This document shows, in pieces, positions 5,626-12,281 of a stretch of 12,281 nucleotides of DNA (its first letter is position 1; each line of letters begins with the position of its first letter). The position numbers and the translations under genes are program-made. Below the pieces are notes generated by a model. It had not been told where the DNA came from. It did no database searches and worked only from the letters and a program-made list of their open reading frames with translations. This stretch comes from Chloroflexota bacterium. GTDB lineage: Bacteria > Chloroflexota > Anaerolineae > Aggregatilineales > Phototrophicaceae. Where the stretch lies: NCBI GenBank assembly GCA_003242205.1, contig QGUR01000123.1:1-12281 (forward strand). The letters are read 5' to 3'.

Positions 5626-7539
5626 ATGCGGTTTCTCCCGCGTTGGGCCGTGGTGTTCGCCGCGCTCGCGCTCACCCTTCCTTCCCTCTCGCTGCTTGCC
5701 CAGAACGAGACGACCACCGTTGCCGGTTCTGGCGTTGTCGCCCCGCTCGTTCAGGCGCTGATCGATTCAAACGAGATTGCCGGCGTCGAGGTCAATGTCA
5801 CCGGCACAAACAGCGGCTTTACGCAGTTGTGCGATGGCGATGTTGATGTCACGCTGGCGACACGCCCGATCAATTCCACCGAGGAGGCGAACTGTATCGC
5901 CAACGGCGTCGAGTTTGTCGAACTGCTGCTGGGCCACAATATCATCGCTTTTGTCACCAGCGCTGAAGCCGAAACGCCGCAGTGTGTTACGCTATCGGAA
6001 CTGACGACGGCCCTCGCGCCCAGCGCACAGAACCAGATCAGCAACTGGAACCAGCTTAATCCCGCCTATCCCGATATCGCGTTGACGGTCGCCGGGCCGG
6101 CCATCGATACACCGGCCTACGGCGTCGCCGATGCCGCCATTGAAGGTGTTGGCCTGCGGAGCGACATCAGCGTGCAAGCCAGCGATGAAGAGACGCTGGC
6201 AGCGGTCGCGGAAAATCCGGGAACCTTGGGCATCGTCTATCTTGCCAGCATTCAGGCCGCAGACAACGTACGGGCGCTGGAGATCGATTCAGGCGATGGC
6301 ACAGGCTGCGCCGCGCCAACAGCCGAAAATGTCGAAAATCGCCTCTATCCGGCTGCAGACCGCCTGTTCGCTTATGCCAACATCAACGCGCTTGATAAAC
6401 CGGGAGCAGCGGCCCTGTTTGAGGCACTGACGGCGGAAAGCGCCGCCGGTGTCGTGGAAGCAGCCGGTTTCACGCCGGCGACCGGAAACGCCTCGACGCG
6501 CAACGCGGCGATTGTCGCCGATCGCACAACCGGCCGTCAGTTCAGCCGCGAAGTCGTAGAATACAGCCTGCCGGAACAGATTTTCGGCGGCCTGACGCTC
6601 GGCGGCTCGCCGATCGCCGCGACCTACATCCAGACGTTGAGCAACACGTTCACCGGCAGCTATCCTTCTGTCGCTATTGACAGCACATTTCTGGGAACAG
6701 CCAACGGCATCACCCGTATGTGCGCCGGCGAACTCGACATCCTCGTGTCCAACGCGGAACTGACGGATGAGCAACTTGCCGAGTGCGAAGCCAATAACAT
6801 CACGCTGGAACGGCTGGACATGGGCCGCAAAAACGCGGTGCTGGTTGCCAACGCGGAGAGCGATTATCTGGCCTGCCTGACGACGGATGAAATCGCGACC
6901 ATCTGGCGTGCTCAGTCGGCAGAAGACATCACGACCTGGAACCAGGTCAATGCCGAGTTTCCTGAAGCTGAGATGTTCCTGTTCGCGCCCGCTTCTGGCG
7001 CGAATGGCACGAGCGATCTGCTGATGATCGCCACGACCGGCGTAGCGACGCCCATCCGCGTTGACGTAACCGAAACGAATAGCGATCCGCTCTACCGGGC
7101 CGCGGCAACTGCCAACGTCGAGGGTGCGCTTACCTACATGCACTGGGCGGAATACCAGCGCGTGCTGGATAACAATCAGGCCAATATCCAGCTGGTGTCG
7201 GTCGATGCGGGTGACGGCTGCATCGAGCCTTCTCTGGCGACCATCGAGGACGGTAGCTATCCGATCAGCGAGCCGTTCTATCTGTACGTGAAGCAATCGT
7301 CGCTGGTGCGGCCCGAAACGCAGGGCTTCCTGTGGACGGCCCTGAGCGACGCCAATTACACCGCGCTAACTAATGCCGGTTTTGTTGGCCTCGAATTCGG
7401 TGAGCTACCCGACACGCGCACGGCGCTCCAGCAGCTGTTTGCTGAAGCCGAGGCCAACGCCGCCGTTCAGGCCGAGGTGACGCCGGAGCCGGAAACGGCG
7501 GAAGCCACGCCTGAGGCGACCGAGGAAGCCGGTGAATAA
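5626..7539 (+). CDS. Secreted protein with two PstS-like binding domains
   Basis: A 637-aa protein. The ATG at 5626 has AAGGAG (5613-5618) 7 nt upstream. Residues 1-26 are a Sec signal peptide (MRFLPRWAVV, hydrophobic core, probable cut near A25). The mature part holds two tandem copies of the phosphate-binding-protein (PBP-like/PstS) fold, about residues 30-285 and 320-590. Matching landmarks are AGSGVVAPLVQAL (33-45) / GGSPIAATYIQTL (326-338); GTNSGFTQLCDGDVDV (60-75) / GTANGITRMCAGELDI (357-372); and SNWNQLNPAYPD (139-150) / TTWNQVNAEFPE (436-447). Four cysteines recur in each half: 69, 90, 120, 228 and 366, 387, 417, 532. The tail (about 613-637) is rich in Glu, Thr and Pro. The PstS loop with Arg and DGSGT is altered in both halves (DTPAYG and ASGANG), so phosphate may not be the ligand. 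No Pst permease or ATPase gene is adjacent. Possible roles are ligand capture or surface adhesion. Confidence 0.88.
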   Translation: MRFLPRWAVVFAALALTLPSLSLLAQNETTTVAGSGVVAPLVQALIDSNEIAGVEVNVTGTNSGFTQLCDGDVDVTLATRPINSTEEANCIANGVEFVELLLGHNIIAFVTSAEAETPQCVTLSELTTALAPSAQNQISNWNQLNPAYPDIALTVAGPAIDTPAYGVADAAIEGVGLRSDISVQASDEETLAAVAENPGTLGIVYLASIQAADNVRALEIDSGDGTGCAAPTAENVENRLYPAADRLFAYANINALDKPGAAALFEALTAESAAGVVEAAGFTPATGNASTRNAAIVADRTTGRQFSREVVEYSLPEQIFGGLTLGGSPIAATYIQTLSNTFTGSYPSVAIDSTFLGTANGITRMCAGELDILVSNAELTDEQLAECEANNITLERLDMGRKNAVLVANAESDYLACLTTDEIATIWRAQSAEDITTWNQVNAEFPEAEMFLFAPASGANGTSDLLMIATTGVATPIRVDVTETNSDPLYRAAATANVEGALTYMHWAEYQRVLDNNQANIQLVSVDAGDGCIEPSLATIEDGSYPISEPFYLYVKQSSLVRPETQGFLWTALSDANYTALTNAGFVGLEFGELPDTRTALQQLFAEAEANAAVQAEVTPEPETAEATPEATEEAGE

Positions 7540-7560
7540 CGCGTCCGTCCTGCACGTGCA

Positions 7561-7587
7561 AACACCCCTGCCATCGGCGGGGGTGTT
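7561..7587 (+). terminator. Intrinsic-type terminator after the PstS-like gene
   Basis: AACACCCC (7561-7568) pairs with GGGGTGTT (7580-7587), and the stem continues inward through TGCC/GGCG (one G-T pair) to an ATC loop, 12 pairs in all. GCGTTTC follows, so the T tract is short. It begins 21 nt after the stop codon. The preceding bases include a 10-bp palindrome, TGCACGTGCA (7551-7560). Confidence 0.75.
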
Positions 7588-7600
7588 GCGTTTCATGGTA

Positions 7601-7609
7601 TGTTATACT
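7601..7609 (+). promoter_or_regulatory. Extended -10 promoter of dinG
   Basis: TGTTATACT fits the extended -10 pattern TGnTATAAT with one mismatch and starts 14 nt after the terminator stem. A good -35 box is not seen. The start would be near 7616, giving a leader of about 45 nt with a small hairpin GACCG-CTTCA-CGGTC (7630-7644) before the GGAG (7652-7655) of the ATG at 7661. Confidence 0.5.
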
Positions 7610-7660
7610 GCGCTTGAATCCGAACATTTGACCGCTTCACGGTCGTAGACTGGAGCCTGT

Positions 7661-10462
7661 ATGCGTGGCGAACTGGTCGCCATTGACTTGGAAACGACCG
7701 GGCTTGATCCCTTGAACGATGCCATCATTGAAGTCGGCGCGCTCCGCTTTCGCGATGGCGAGGTGCTGGATGAATTCAGCACCCTCATTGACCCGGATCG
7801 CCCTATCCCCCATCTGATCACCAACATCACCGGCATTCGAACCCAGGACGTGGCGGGTGCGCCGCGCATCGCGAGCATCATCCCCCGGTTACGGGAATTC
7901 ATCGGCGACGCGCCGATCATCGGCCATAACGTCGGTTTCGATATCGCGTTTCTCAATCGTCAGGGCATCCTGCAAAACAACCCGCGTATCGACACTTACG
8001 ATCTGGCATCCATTTTGCTACCGTGCGCGCCGCGTTACAGCCTCGGCAGTCTCGCCAGCGATATCGACATCGATCTGACGAATGCACACCGCGCGCTTGA
8101 TGACGCGCGCGCAGCCGGCCTGCTCTACTACCGGCTGTGGGGCAAAATCATGTCCCTGCCGATCGACACGCTCTATGAAATCAACGTGGCAGCTCAGGAT
8201 CTTGCCTGGGACGCGCGTTTCGTCTTCGATGCGGCGATCCGCGAACGACTGGCCAACGGCGAGGTTCCCAGCACCGCCGCCACGCAGCTGGCCGGCCCGT
8301 TCGTTCCCGACGAGCACGAACACCGCAGCCTGCGCCCGGCGAGCAAGACGACTGAGCTTGATGTCGAGACTGTCACCGCGCTGTTTGCGCCCGACGGCAC
8401 GCTGGCAACCCGGCTTCAGGGCTACGAGCATCGCCAGCCGCAAATCGCCATGACACAGGCGGTGACCCAGGCCTTCAGTAGCGCGCAGCATGCGATGATC
8501 GAGGCCGGTACAGGAACCGGCAAATCGGTTGCCTACCTCGTTCCGGCGATTCTGTGGGCGACGCAGAATAACGAGCGCGTCGTCGTCTCGACCAACACGA
8601 TCAATCTCCAGGAACAGTTGATGGAGCACGACCTGCCGATGCTGCGGCAGGCGCTGGGCATTCCGTTTCAGGCGTCGCTGTTGAAGGGACGGGCGAATTA
8701 TCTCTGCCCGCGCCGTCTGATGGCGATCCGGCGGCGCAAGCCCACCAGCGTGGACGAACTGCGGACGCTTGCGAAAATCCTCGTCTGGCTGCTGGAAAGC
8801 GATACCGGCGACCGGGGCGAACTCAACCTGCGCGGCCCGGCGGAAATCGCGACCTGGCAGCGCCTGAGCGCGGAGGATGAACACTGCACGCTGGACCGCT
8901 GCCGCGCCATGATGAACGGCGCGTGTCCGTTCTACAAGGCGCGCAAGCGGGCCGAGGCGGCGCACATCGTCGTCGTCAACCACGCGCTGCTCATCTCTGA
9001 CGCGATGACCGATAATCGCGTCATCCCCGATTACGAATATCTGGTGGTAGACGAAGCGCATCATCTGGAGGACGCCACCACCAACGGCCTCAGCTTCCGC
9101 GTCGATGAATCAGCGCTGCGCCGCCGTCTGGCCGATCTGGGCGGTCCGCGGCGCGGCCTGCTCGGCGGGCTGATCGTCGCCGCGCGCGCGGGAGCGCCGG
9201 AAAAAGAAGTCAAACGGCTCCAGACCTTCGCGCAGATGATCGCCGACGCAACGGCAGCGATGGAAGTCCACATCACCGGCTTTTTCGCGGCGCTGCGCCA
9301 GTTCGCAGACGACGTGCTGAACGGTCGTCATGGCGACTATTCCACCCAGATTCGTCTCAATGACAGCCACAGAACGCGGCTGAGCTTCAATCAGGTGCAG
9401 CAGGCATGGCGCACGCTGAGCGAGTTTTTCGATGGCGTCAGCGCGGCTATGGCCCAGCTTGCCGGCGCGCTCGATCGCCTGAAGGCTTACAACCTGCCCG
9501 ATTTCGATGATCTGGTCACCAGTGCCGCGACCGCCGCGCGCTATCTCGATGAGGTCAACGAACGGCTGAACGGTTTCGTCAACAACCCCGACGCAAACAC
9601 GATTTACTGGATCAATCTCAGCCAGGAAGCAGACAGGCTTTCAATCCACACCGCGCCGCTGCACGTCGGGAAAATGGTCGAGGAATACCTGTGGACCAGC
9701 AAGCAGTCGGTCGTGATGACCAGCGCCACGCTGCAAACCAACGGCAGCTTCGACTACATCCGCGACCGGCTGAACGCCGACGACGTGGAAGCGCTGCAGG
9801 TCGGCTCGCCGTTCGACTATCGCCGCTCGACGCTGGTCTACGTGCCCACCGACGTTCCAGACCCAAGCGACCGCCATAAGTACCAGCACGCCGTCGAACG
9901 CGGCATCATCGAGCTGGCAGCGGCGCTGAACGGGCGCGTGATGGCGCTGTTCACCAGCTACGCGCAACTGCGCGAGACGGCGCAGGCTATCGCGCCGCGG
10001 CTGGCGCTGGGCAATATCACGGTATACGACCAGAGCGACGGCAGCAGCCGACAGGCTTTGCTCGATGGCTTCAAGGCAGCGGATCGCGCGGTGCTGCTGG
10101 GAACGCGCAGTTTCTGGGAAGGCGTCGATATTCCGGGCGAGTCACTCAGCGCACTGGTCATCGTGCGGCTTCCGTTCGCTGTGCCGTCCGACCCGGTCTT
10201 TGCCGCGCGCTCCGAAACCTACGGCAATTCGTTCACCGAGTACGCCCTGCCCGACGCCATTCTGCGTTTTCGTCAGGGCTTCGGCAGGCTCATTCGCACA
10301 GCGTCCGATCGAGGCGTCGTGGCGATCCTCGACAGCCGCATCATCAACAAAACGTACGGGGAAAGCTTCATCACCGCCCTGCCCGACTGCACGATCGAGC
10401 GCGGGCCGCTGGCTGGCCTCGCCCCCGCGGCGACCCGCTGGCTGGCCGGGCAGGACAGCTGA
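7661..10462 (+). CDS. dinG: DinG-type protein: DEDDh exonuclease fused to Fe-S helicase
   Basis: A 933-aa protein of the exonuclease-helicase DinG type found in Gram-positives and relatives. The ATG has GGAG 5 nt upstream. The N-terminal domain (1-165) is a DnaQ-like 3'-5' exonuclease with all DEDDh residues: D9 and E11 (DLETTG), D94 (GHNVGFD), H143 and D148 (HRALDDA). The superfamily 2 XPD/DinG helicase follows. Walker A is EAGTGTGKS (281-289, K288). Four cysteines at 349, 409, 414 and 422 are placed as in Fe-S helicases (NYLCPRR, then C-x4-C-x7-C before NHALL). The Walker B box is DEAH (464-467), motif III is TSAT (687-690), motif V is GTRSFWEGVDIPG (814-826) and motif VI is QGFGRLIRT (872-880). 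DinG helicases unwind 5'-3' on forked DNA, R-loops and G-quadruplexes. Both activities look intact here, unlike S. aureus DinG, described as lacking the cluster. Its stop is 23 nt from that of the convergent oxidoreductase gene. Confidence 0.95.
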   Translation: MRGELVAIDLETTGLDPLNDAIIEVGALRFRDGEVLDEFSTLIDPDRPIPHLITNITGIRTQDVAGAPRIASIIPRLREFIGDAPIIGHNVGFDIAFLNRQGILQNNPRIDTYDLASILLPCAPRYSLGSLASDIDIDLTNAHRALDDARAAGLLYYRLWGKIMSLPIDTLYEINVAAQDLAWDARFVFDAAIRERLANGEVPSTAATQLAGPFVPDEHEHRSLRPASKTTELDVETVTALFAPDGTLATRLQGYEHRQPQIAMTQAVTQAFSSAQHAMIEAGTGTGKSVAYLVPAILWATQNNERVVVSTNTINLQEQLMEHDLPMLRQALGIPFQASLLKGRANYLCPRRLMAIRRRKPTSVDELRTLAKILVWLLESDTGDRGELNLRGPAEIATWQRLSAEDEHCTLDRCRAMMNGACPFYKARKRAEAAHIVVVNHALLISDAMTDNRVIPDYEYLVVDEAHHLEDATTNGLSFRVDESALRRRLADLGGPRRGLLGGLIVAARAGAPEKEVKRLQTFAQMIADATAAMEVHITGFFAALRQFADDVLNGRHGDYSTQIRLNDSHRTRLSFNQVQQAWRTLSEFFDGVSAAMAQLAGALDRLKAYNLPDFDDLVTSAATAARYLDEVNERLNGFVNNPDANTIYWINLSQEADRLSIHTAPLHVGKMVEEYLWTSKQSVVMTSATLQTNGSFDYIRDRLNADDVEALQVGSPFDYRRSTLVYVPTDVPDPSDRHKYQHAVERGIIELAAALNGRVMALFTSYAQLRETAQAIAPRLALGNITVYDQSDGSSRQALLDGFKAADRAVLLGTRSFWEGVDIPGESLSALVIVRLPFAVPSDPVFAARSETYGNSFTEYALPDAILRFRQGFGRLIRTASDRGVVAILDSRIINKTYGESFITALPDCTIERGPLAGLAPAATRWLAGQDS

Positions 10463-10485
10463 ACGTTATAGATAAACCACGCTGT

Positions 10486-11829
10486 TTAACGCCCGCCGGG
10501 CAGCGGCGTCGTCGCGTGTTTGGCGGGCAGCGGAAATAGGTCGTCAACGCAGATCAACCGGCCCTGCTCCATCGACAGATTGGCGGCGATGCCGACGATG
10601 ACCGACGCCGCGCCGTCGATGTGTGACGCCGCCCGGTTCAACGGATCGGGCGGCGGGTCGGGCGCGAAGAGTTGCTCCAGCATCACCGGGTCTGCGCCAC
10701 CGTGGCCGCCATCGCCAACCGGCACATCGACCTCATAGGATTCGCCGAACATCGGATGCACGCGCATGCGCGCGCTCTTGAAAGCCGTCTTGCTCGCGCC
10801 TGTGCTCTCCGCCTGACCATCTCCGAGCAGGTGGTTGATATTCTCGACGATATCCATCTCGATACGGCCTTTGGTCCCGGTGATCGCCACGCGCAGACCT
10901 TCCCACGGCGAGTAAGCGATCAGGCAGTAGGAGAGGATGACGCCATTGCGATAGCGCACCGACACGCTCATGGTGTCCTCAATCGTGATCGGTTCACCAA
11001 ACACGTTGCGATCGCGCAAATAGCCGGTCTCGGCCTCCGCCGCCAGGTACAGGCCTCGAAATGCCTCCTTCTGGTCGAGGAACAGCGCAAAGGGGTCATT
11101 CGCCGCTTCCGGCACGCCGGTATAGCGCTCGTAAGGATAATACTCGCCGCGCGCTTCGGCATTCTTTCGACCGTAAAACAACAGGTCACCCATCGCCATC
11201 ACCTGGCGTGGATAGGAGTCAATCCACCAGTTCACCAGATCAAAATGGTGTGTCGCCTTGTGAACCAGCAGCCCGCCGCTGTTCTCCTTTTCACGATGCC
11301 AGCGCCGGAAGTAATCGGCTCCGTGGCTGGTATCGAGCATCCATGAAAAATCAACCGACAGCGGCGTACCGACCAATCCATCAATGACCAGTTGGCGAAA
11401 CTGGCTGTAGGCAGGCGCATAACGGTAGTTGAACGTAACCCGAAGCGAGCGCCCGGTGCGCTCAATGGCGTCGAAAATGGCCCGCATTTTGTCGAGATCG
11501 GTCGTCATGGGCTTTTCGGTGATGACGTCGCAACCCAGTTCCATGGCGCGGACGATATAGTGATGGTGCGTGCTGTCCACCGTCGCGACAATCACCACAT
11601 CGGGCGACGTTTCAGCGATCATCCGGTCAAACTGCGTGGCGTGGTACGTAGGCCGTGGCGCAAGACCATACTGGCTCTGCAACTGCGCGTTGTACCAGTC
11701 CATGCGCGTCTGGCTGAGGTCGCAAAACGCGACCAATTCGGAAACGTCGCGATAGGTCGCGCAGATGGCATTGACAAACATCCCCGAACGGGACCCTGTT
11801 CCAACGATCGCATAGCGTTTGGAGGTCAC
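10486..11829 (-). CDS. Gfo/Idh/MocA family NAD(P)-dependent oxidoreductase
   Basis: A 447-aa protein; family members are usually 330-450 aa. I prefer the GTG at 11827-11829, since AAGGTGA lies 5 nt upstream. A GTG three codons earlier (11838) is possible but has a poorer site. Residues 6-16 form the Rossmann nucleotide loop (AIVGTGSRSG), followed by a short acidic turn at FCD near 35-37, DVVIVAT (77-83), and the family EKP motif at 105-107 with its lysine. The C-terminal GFO domain carries SGGLLVHKATHHFDLVNWW (184-202). At the place where inositol dehydrogenase has Asp, this protein has His190, with His194 in the position of the catalytic His. Such enzymes oxidise, reduce or rearrange sugars and derivatives; the substrate cannot be told. 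It is the last gene of a minus-strand operon, 23 nt after a DUF624-like gene, which suggests a carbohydrate pathway. Confidence 0.92.
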   Translation of the reverse strand: MTSKRYAIVGTGSRSGMFVNAICATYRDVSELVAFCDLSQTRMDWYNAQLQSQYGLAPRPTYHATQFDRMIAETSPDVVIVATVDSTHHHYIVRAMELGCDVITEKPMTTDLDKMRAIFDAIERTGRSLRVTFNYRYAPAYSQFRQLVIDGLVGTPLSVDFSWMLDTSHGADYFRRWHREKENSGGLLVHKATHHFDLVNWWIDSYPRQVMAMGDLLFYGRKNAEARGEYYPYERYTGVPEAANDPFALFLDQKEAFRGLYLAAEAETGYLRDRNVFGEPITIEDTMSVSVRYRNGVILSYCLIAYSPWEGLRVAITGTKGRIEMDIVENINHLLGDGQAESTGASKTAFKSARMRVHPMFGESYEVDVPVGDGGHGGADPVMLEQLFAPDPPPDPLNRAASHIDGAASVIVGIAANLSMEQGRLICVDDLFPLPAKHATTPLPGGR

Positions 11830-11834
11830 AGGCT

Positions 11835-11841
11835 TCACCTT
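11835..11841 (-). promoter_or_regulatory. Ribosome-binding site that sets the oxidoreductase start
   Basis: Minus-strand AAGGTGA lies 5 nt before the GTG at 11827-11829. It overlaps the earlier candidate GTG at 11836-11838, which would leave that start with only a GGTAAAAG-like upstream sequence. This favours the later start. Confidence 0.5.
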
Positions 11842-11852
11842 TTACCAACAGG

Positions 11853-12281
11853 TCATTTCGTCTGGAGCGCCTCTCGCGTCGCTTCGGGCAAATAGTCGCG
11901 AATCACGCGCCATGTACCAGCACAGACGATGAAGGCGACCGCAGACACCGTTATGAATACGAAGACGCCGCGCGGCAGCAGCAGGCTCACGCCTACCGGA
12001 AGCGCCGCCGCGACAAGCACACCGGCAGACCACAGCGGACGGGCGAACGCCAGTTGAACCGCCGACCTGATCAGCGATTTGAGCGGCATTTCTTCCAGCA
12101 GCACCAGCAGCGTCCAGGCATACAGATTGGTTAAAAGCAGGGCGATGACCATGAACAACGTGACGCTGCGGGCCATAAACGCGAATGGATCGCCGCTCAG
12201 GTCCATATACGGCAGAATCATCAGGTTCAGCGCGGCCAACCCGCCGGCACACGGTTGAATTTGGCCAGAGCCATGGGTTTT
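11853..12281 (-). CDS. DUF624/YesL-like membrane protein, partial (5' end outside window)
   Basis: The frame is open to the right edge, so only the C-terminal part (about 142 codons) is seen. From 12239 downward there are hydrophobic helices at roughly residues 22-48 (VTLFMVIALLLTNLYAWTLL), 66-90 (LWSAGVLVAAALPVGVSLLL) and 92-110 (VFVFITVSAVAFIVCAGTW), then a short basic/acidic tail. The pattern, with a conserved loop LLVLLEEMPLKSLIRSAVQLAFARP between helices, resembles the C-terminal half of DUF624 (YesL) proteins, which often sit beside sugar ABC transporters and glycan enzymes. The TGA lies 23 nt before the oxidoreductase start, consistent with one operon. The first 14 codons at the edge do not read like the expected family sequence, so an edge error or frameshift is possible. 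Family call by pattern only. Confidence 0.6.
   Translation of the reverse strand, partial: KTHGSGQIQPCAGGLAALNLMILPYMDLSGDPFAFMARSVTLFMVIALLLTNLYAWTLLVLLEEMPLKSLIRSAVQLAFARPLWSAGVLVAAALPVGVSLLLPRGVFVFITVSAVAFIVCAGTWRVIRDYLPEATREALQTK

Noticed and set aside
6289..7296. Minus-strand open frame of about 335 codons inside the PstS-like gene
   Set aside because: It is the mirror of a strongly supported secreted protein, with no ribosome-binding site or family motif.
8018..9064. Minus-strand open frame of about 348 codons inside dinG
   Set aside because: It lies wholly opposite essential exonuclease and Walker A motifs of dinG and has low-complexity Arg/Ala/Val composition.
10463..10490. Possible terminator between dinG and the oxidoreductase gene
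   Set aside because: Only a 5-bp AT-rich stem (TAAAC/GTTTA) that overlaps the end of the oxidoreductase gene, with no T tract; too weak to call.

Overview
This 12.3 kb window of GC-rich bacterial DNA looks like ordinary chromosome from a Chloroflexota member, probably Anaerolineae-like. The lineage call is an inference. It rests on the Pro/Thr-rich linker of a secreted lipoprotein, a large secreted PstS-fold protein with a Glu/Pro/Thr tail, the membrane-anchored 454-aa protein at the left, and the general style of the core genes. I see no rRNA, tRNA, CRISPR array, insertion sequence, phage gene or attachment site.

Layout, left to right. A promoter at the extreme left edge points out of the window. 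A single-pass membrane-anchored extracytoplasmic protein follows on the minus strand (111-1475), divergent from a tight plus-strand operon: yebC (1697), ruvC (2449), ruvA (2953) and thyX (3556). yebC and ruvC overlap by one base and the later gaps are 12 and 27 nt. The operon ends at two strong inverted repeats (4318-4391) that separate it from two minus-strand genes, a small Pro/Thr-rich lipoprotein and a group II truncated haemoglobin. The haemoglobin gene is divergent from a 637-aa secreted protein built from two copies of the phosphate-binding-protein (PstS) fold. The space between them carries a near-consensus promoter inside a 7-bp inverted repeat. That gene ends at a good stem-loop terminator, and a dinG-type gene (DEDDh exonuclease fused to an XPD-like Fe-S helicase) starts just after it. 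On the right, facing dinG, lie a Gfo/Idh/MocA-family oxidoreductase and, upstream in the same minus-strand operon, the end of a DUF624/YesL-like membrane protein that runs off the window.

How the genes fit together. yebC, ruvC, ruvA, thyX and dinG are a DNA repair, recombination, translation-quality and thymidylate-synthesis set. ruvB is not next to ruvA, so it must lie elsewhere if the pathway is complete. The oxidoreductase and the DUF624 protein resemble the end of a carbohydrate-use operon. The secreted proteins are probably cell-surface functions with unknown ligands.

Nothing here amounts to a convincing new biological system. The points most worth a second look are a ThyX signature three residues too long, the PstS-fold duplication with four cysteines repeated at matching places, the operator-like dyad around its promoter, and the bulged hairpin after thyX.
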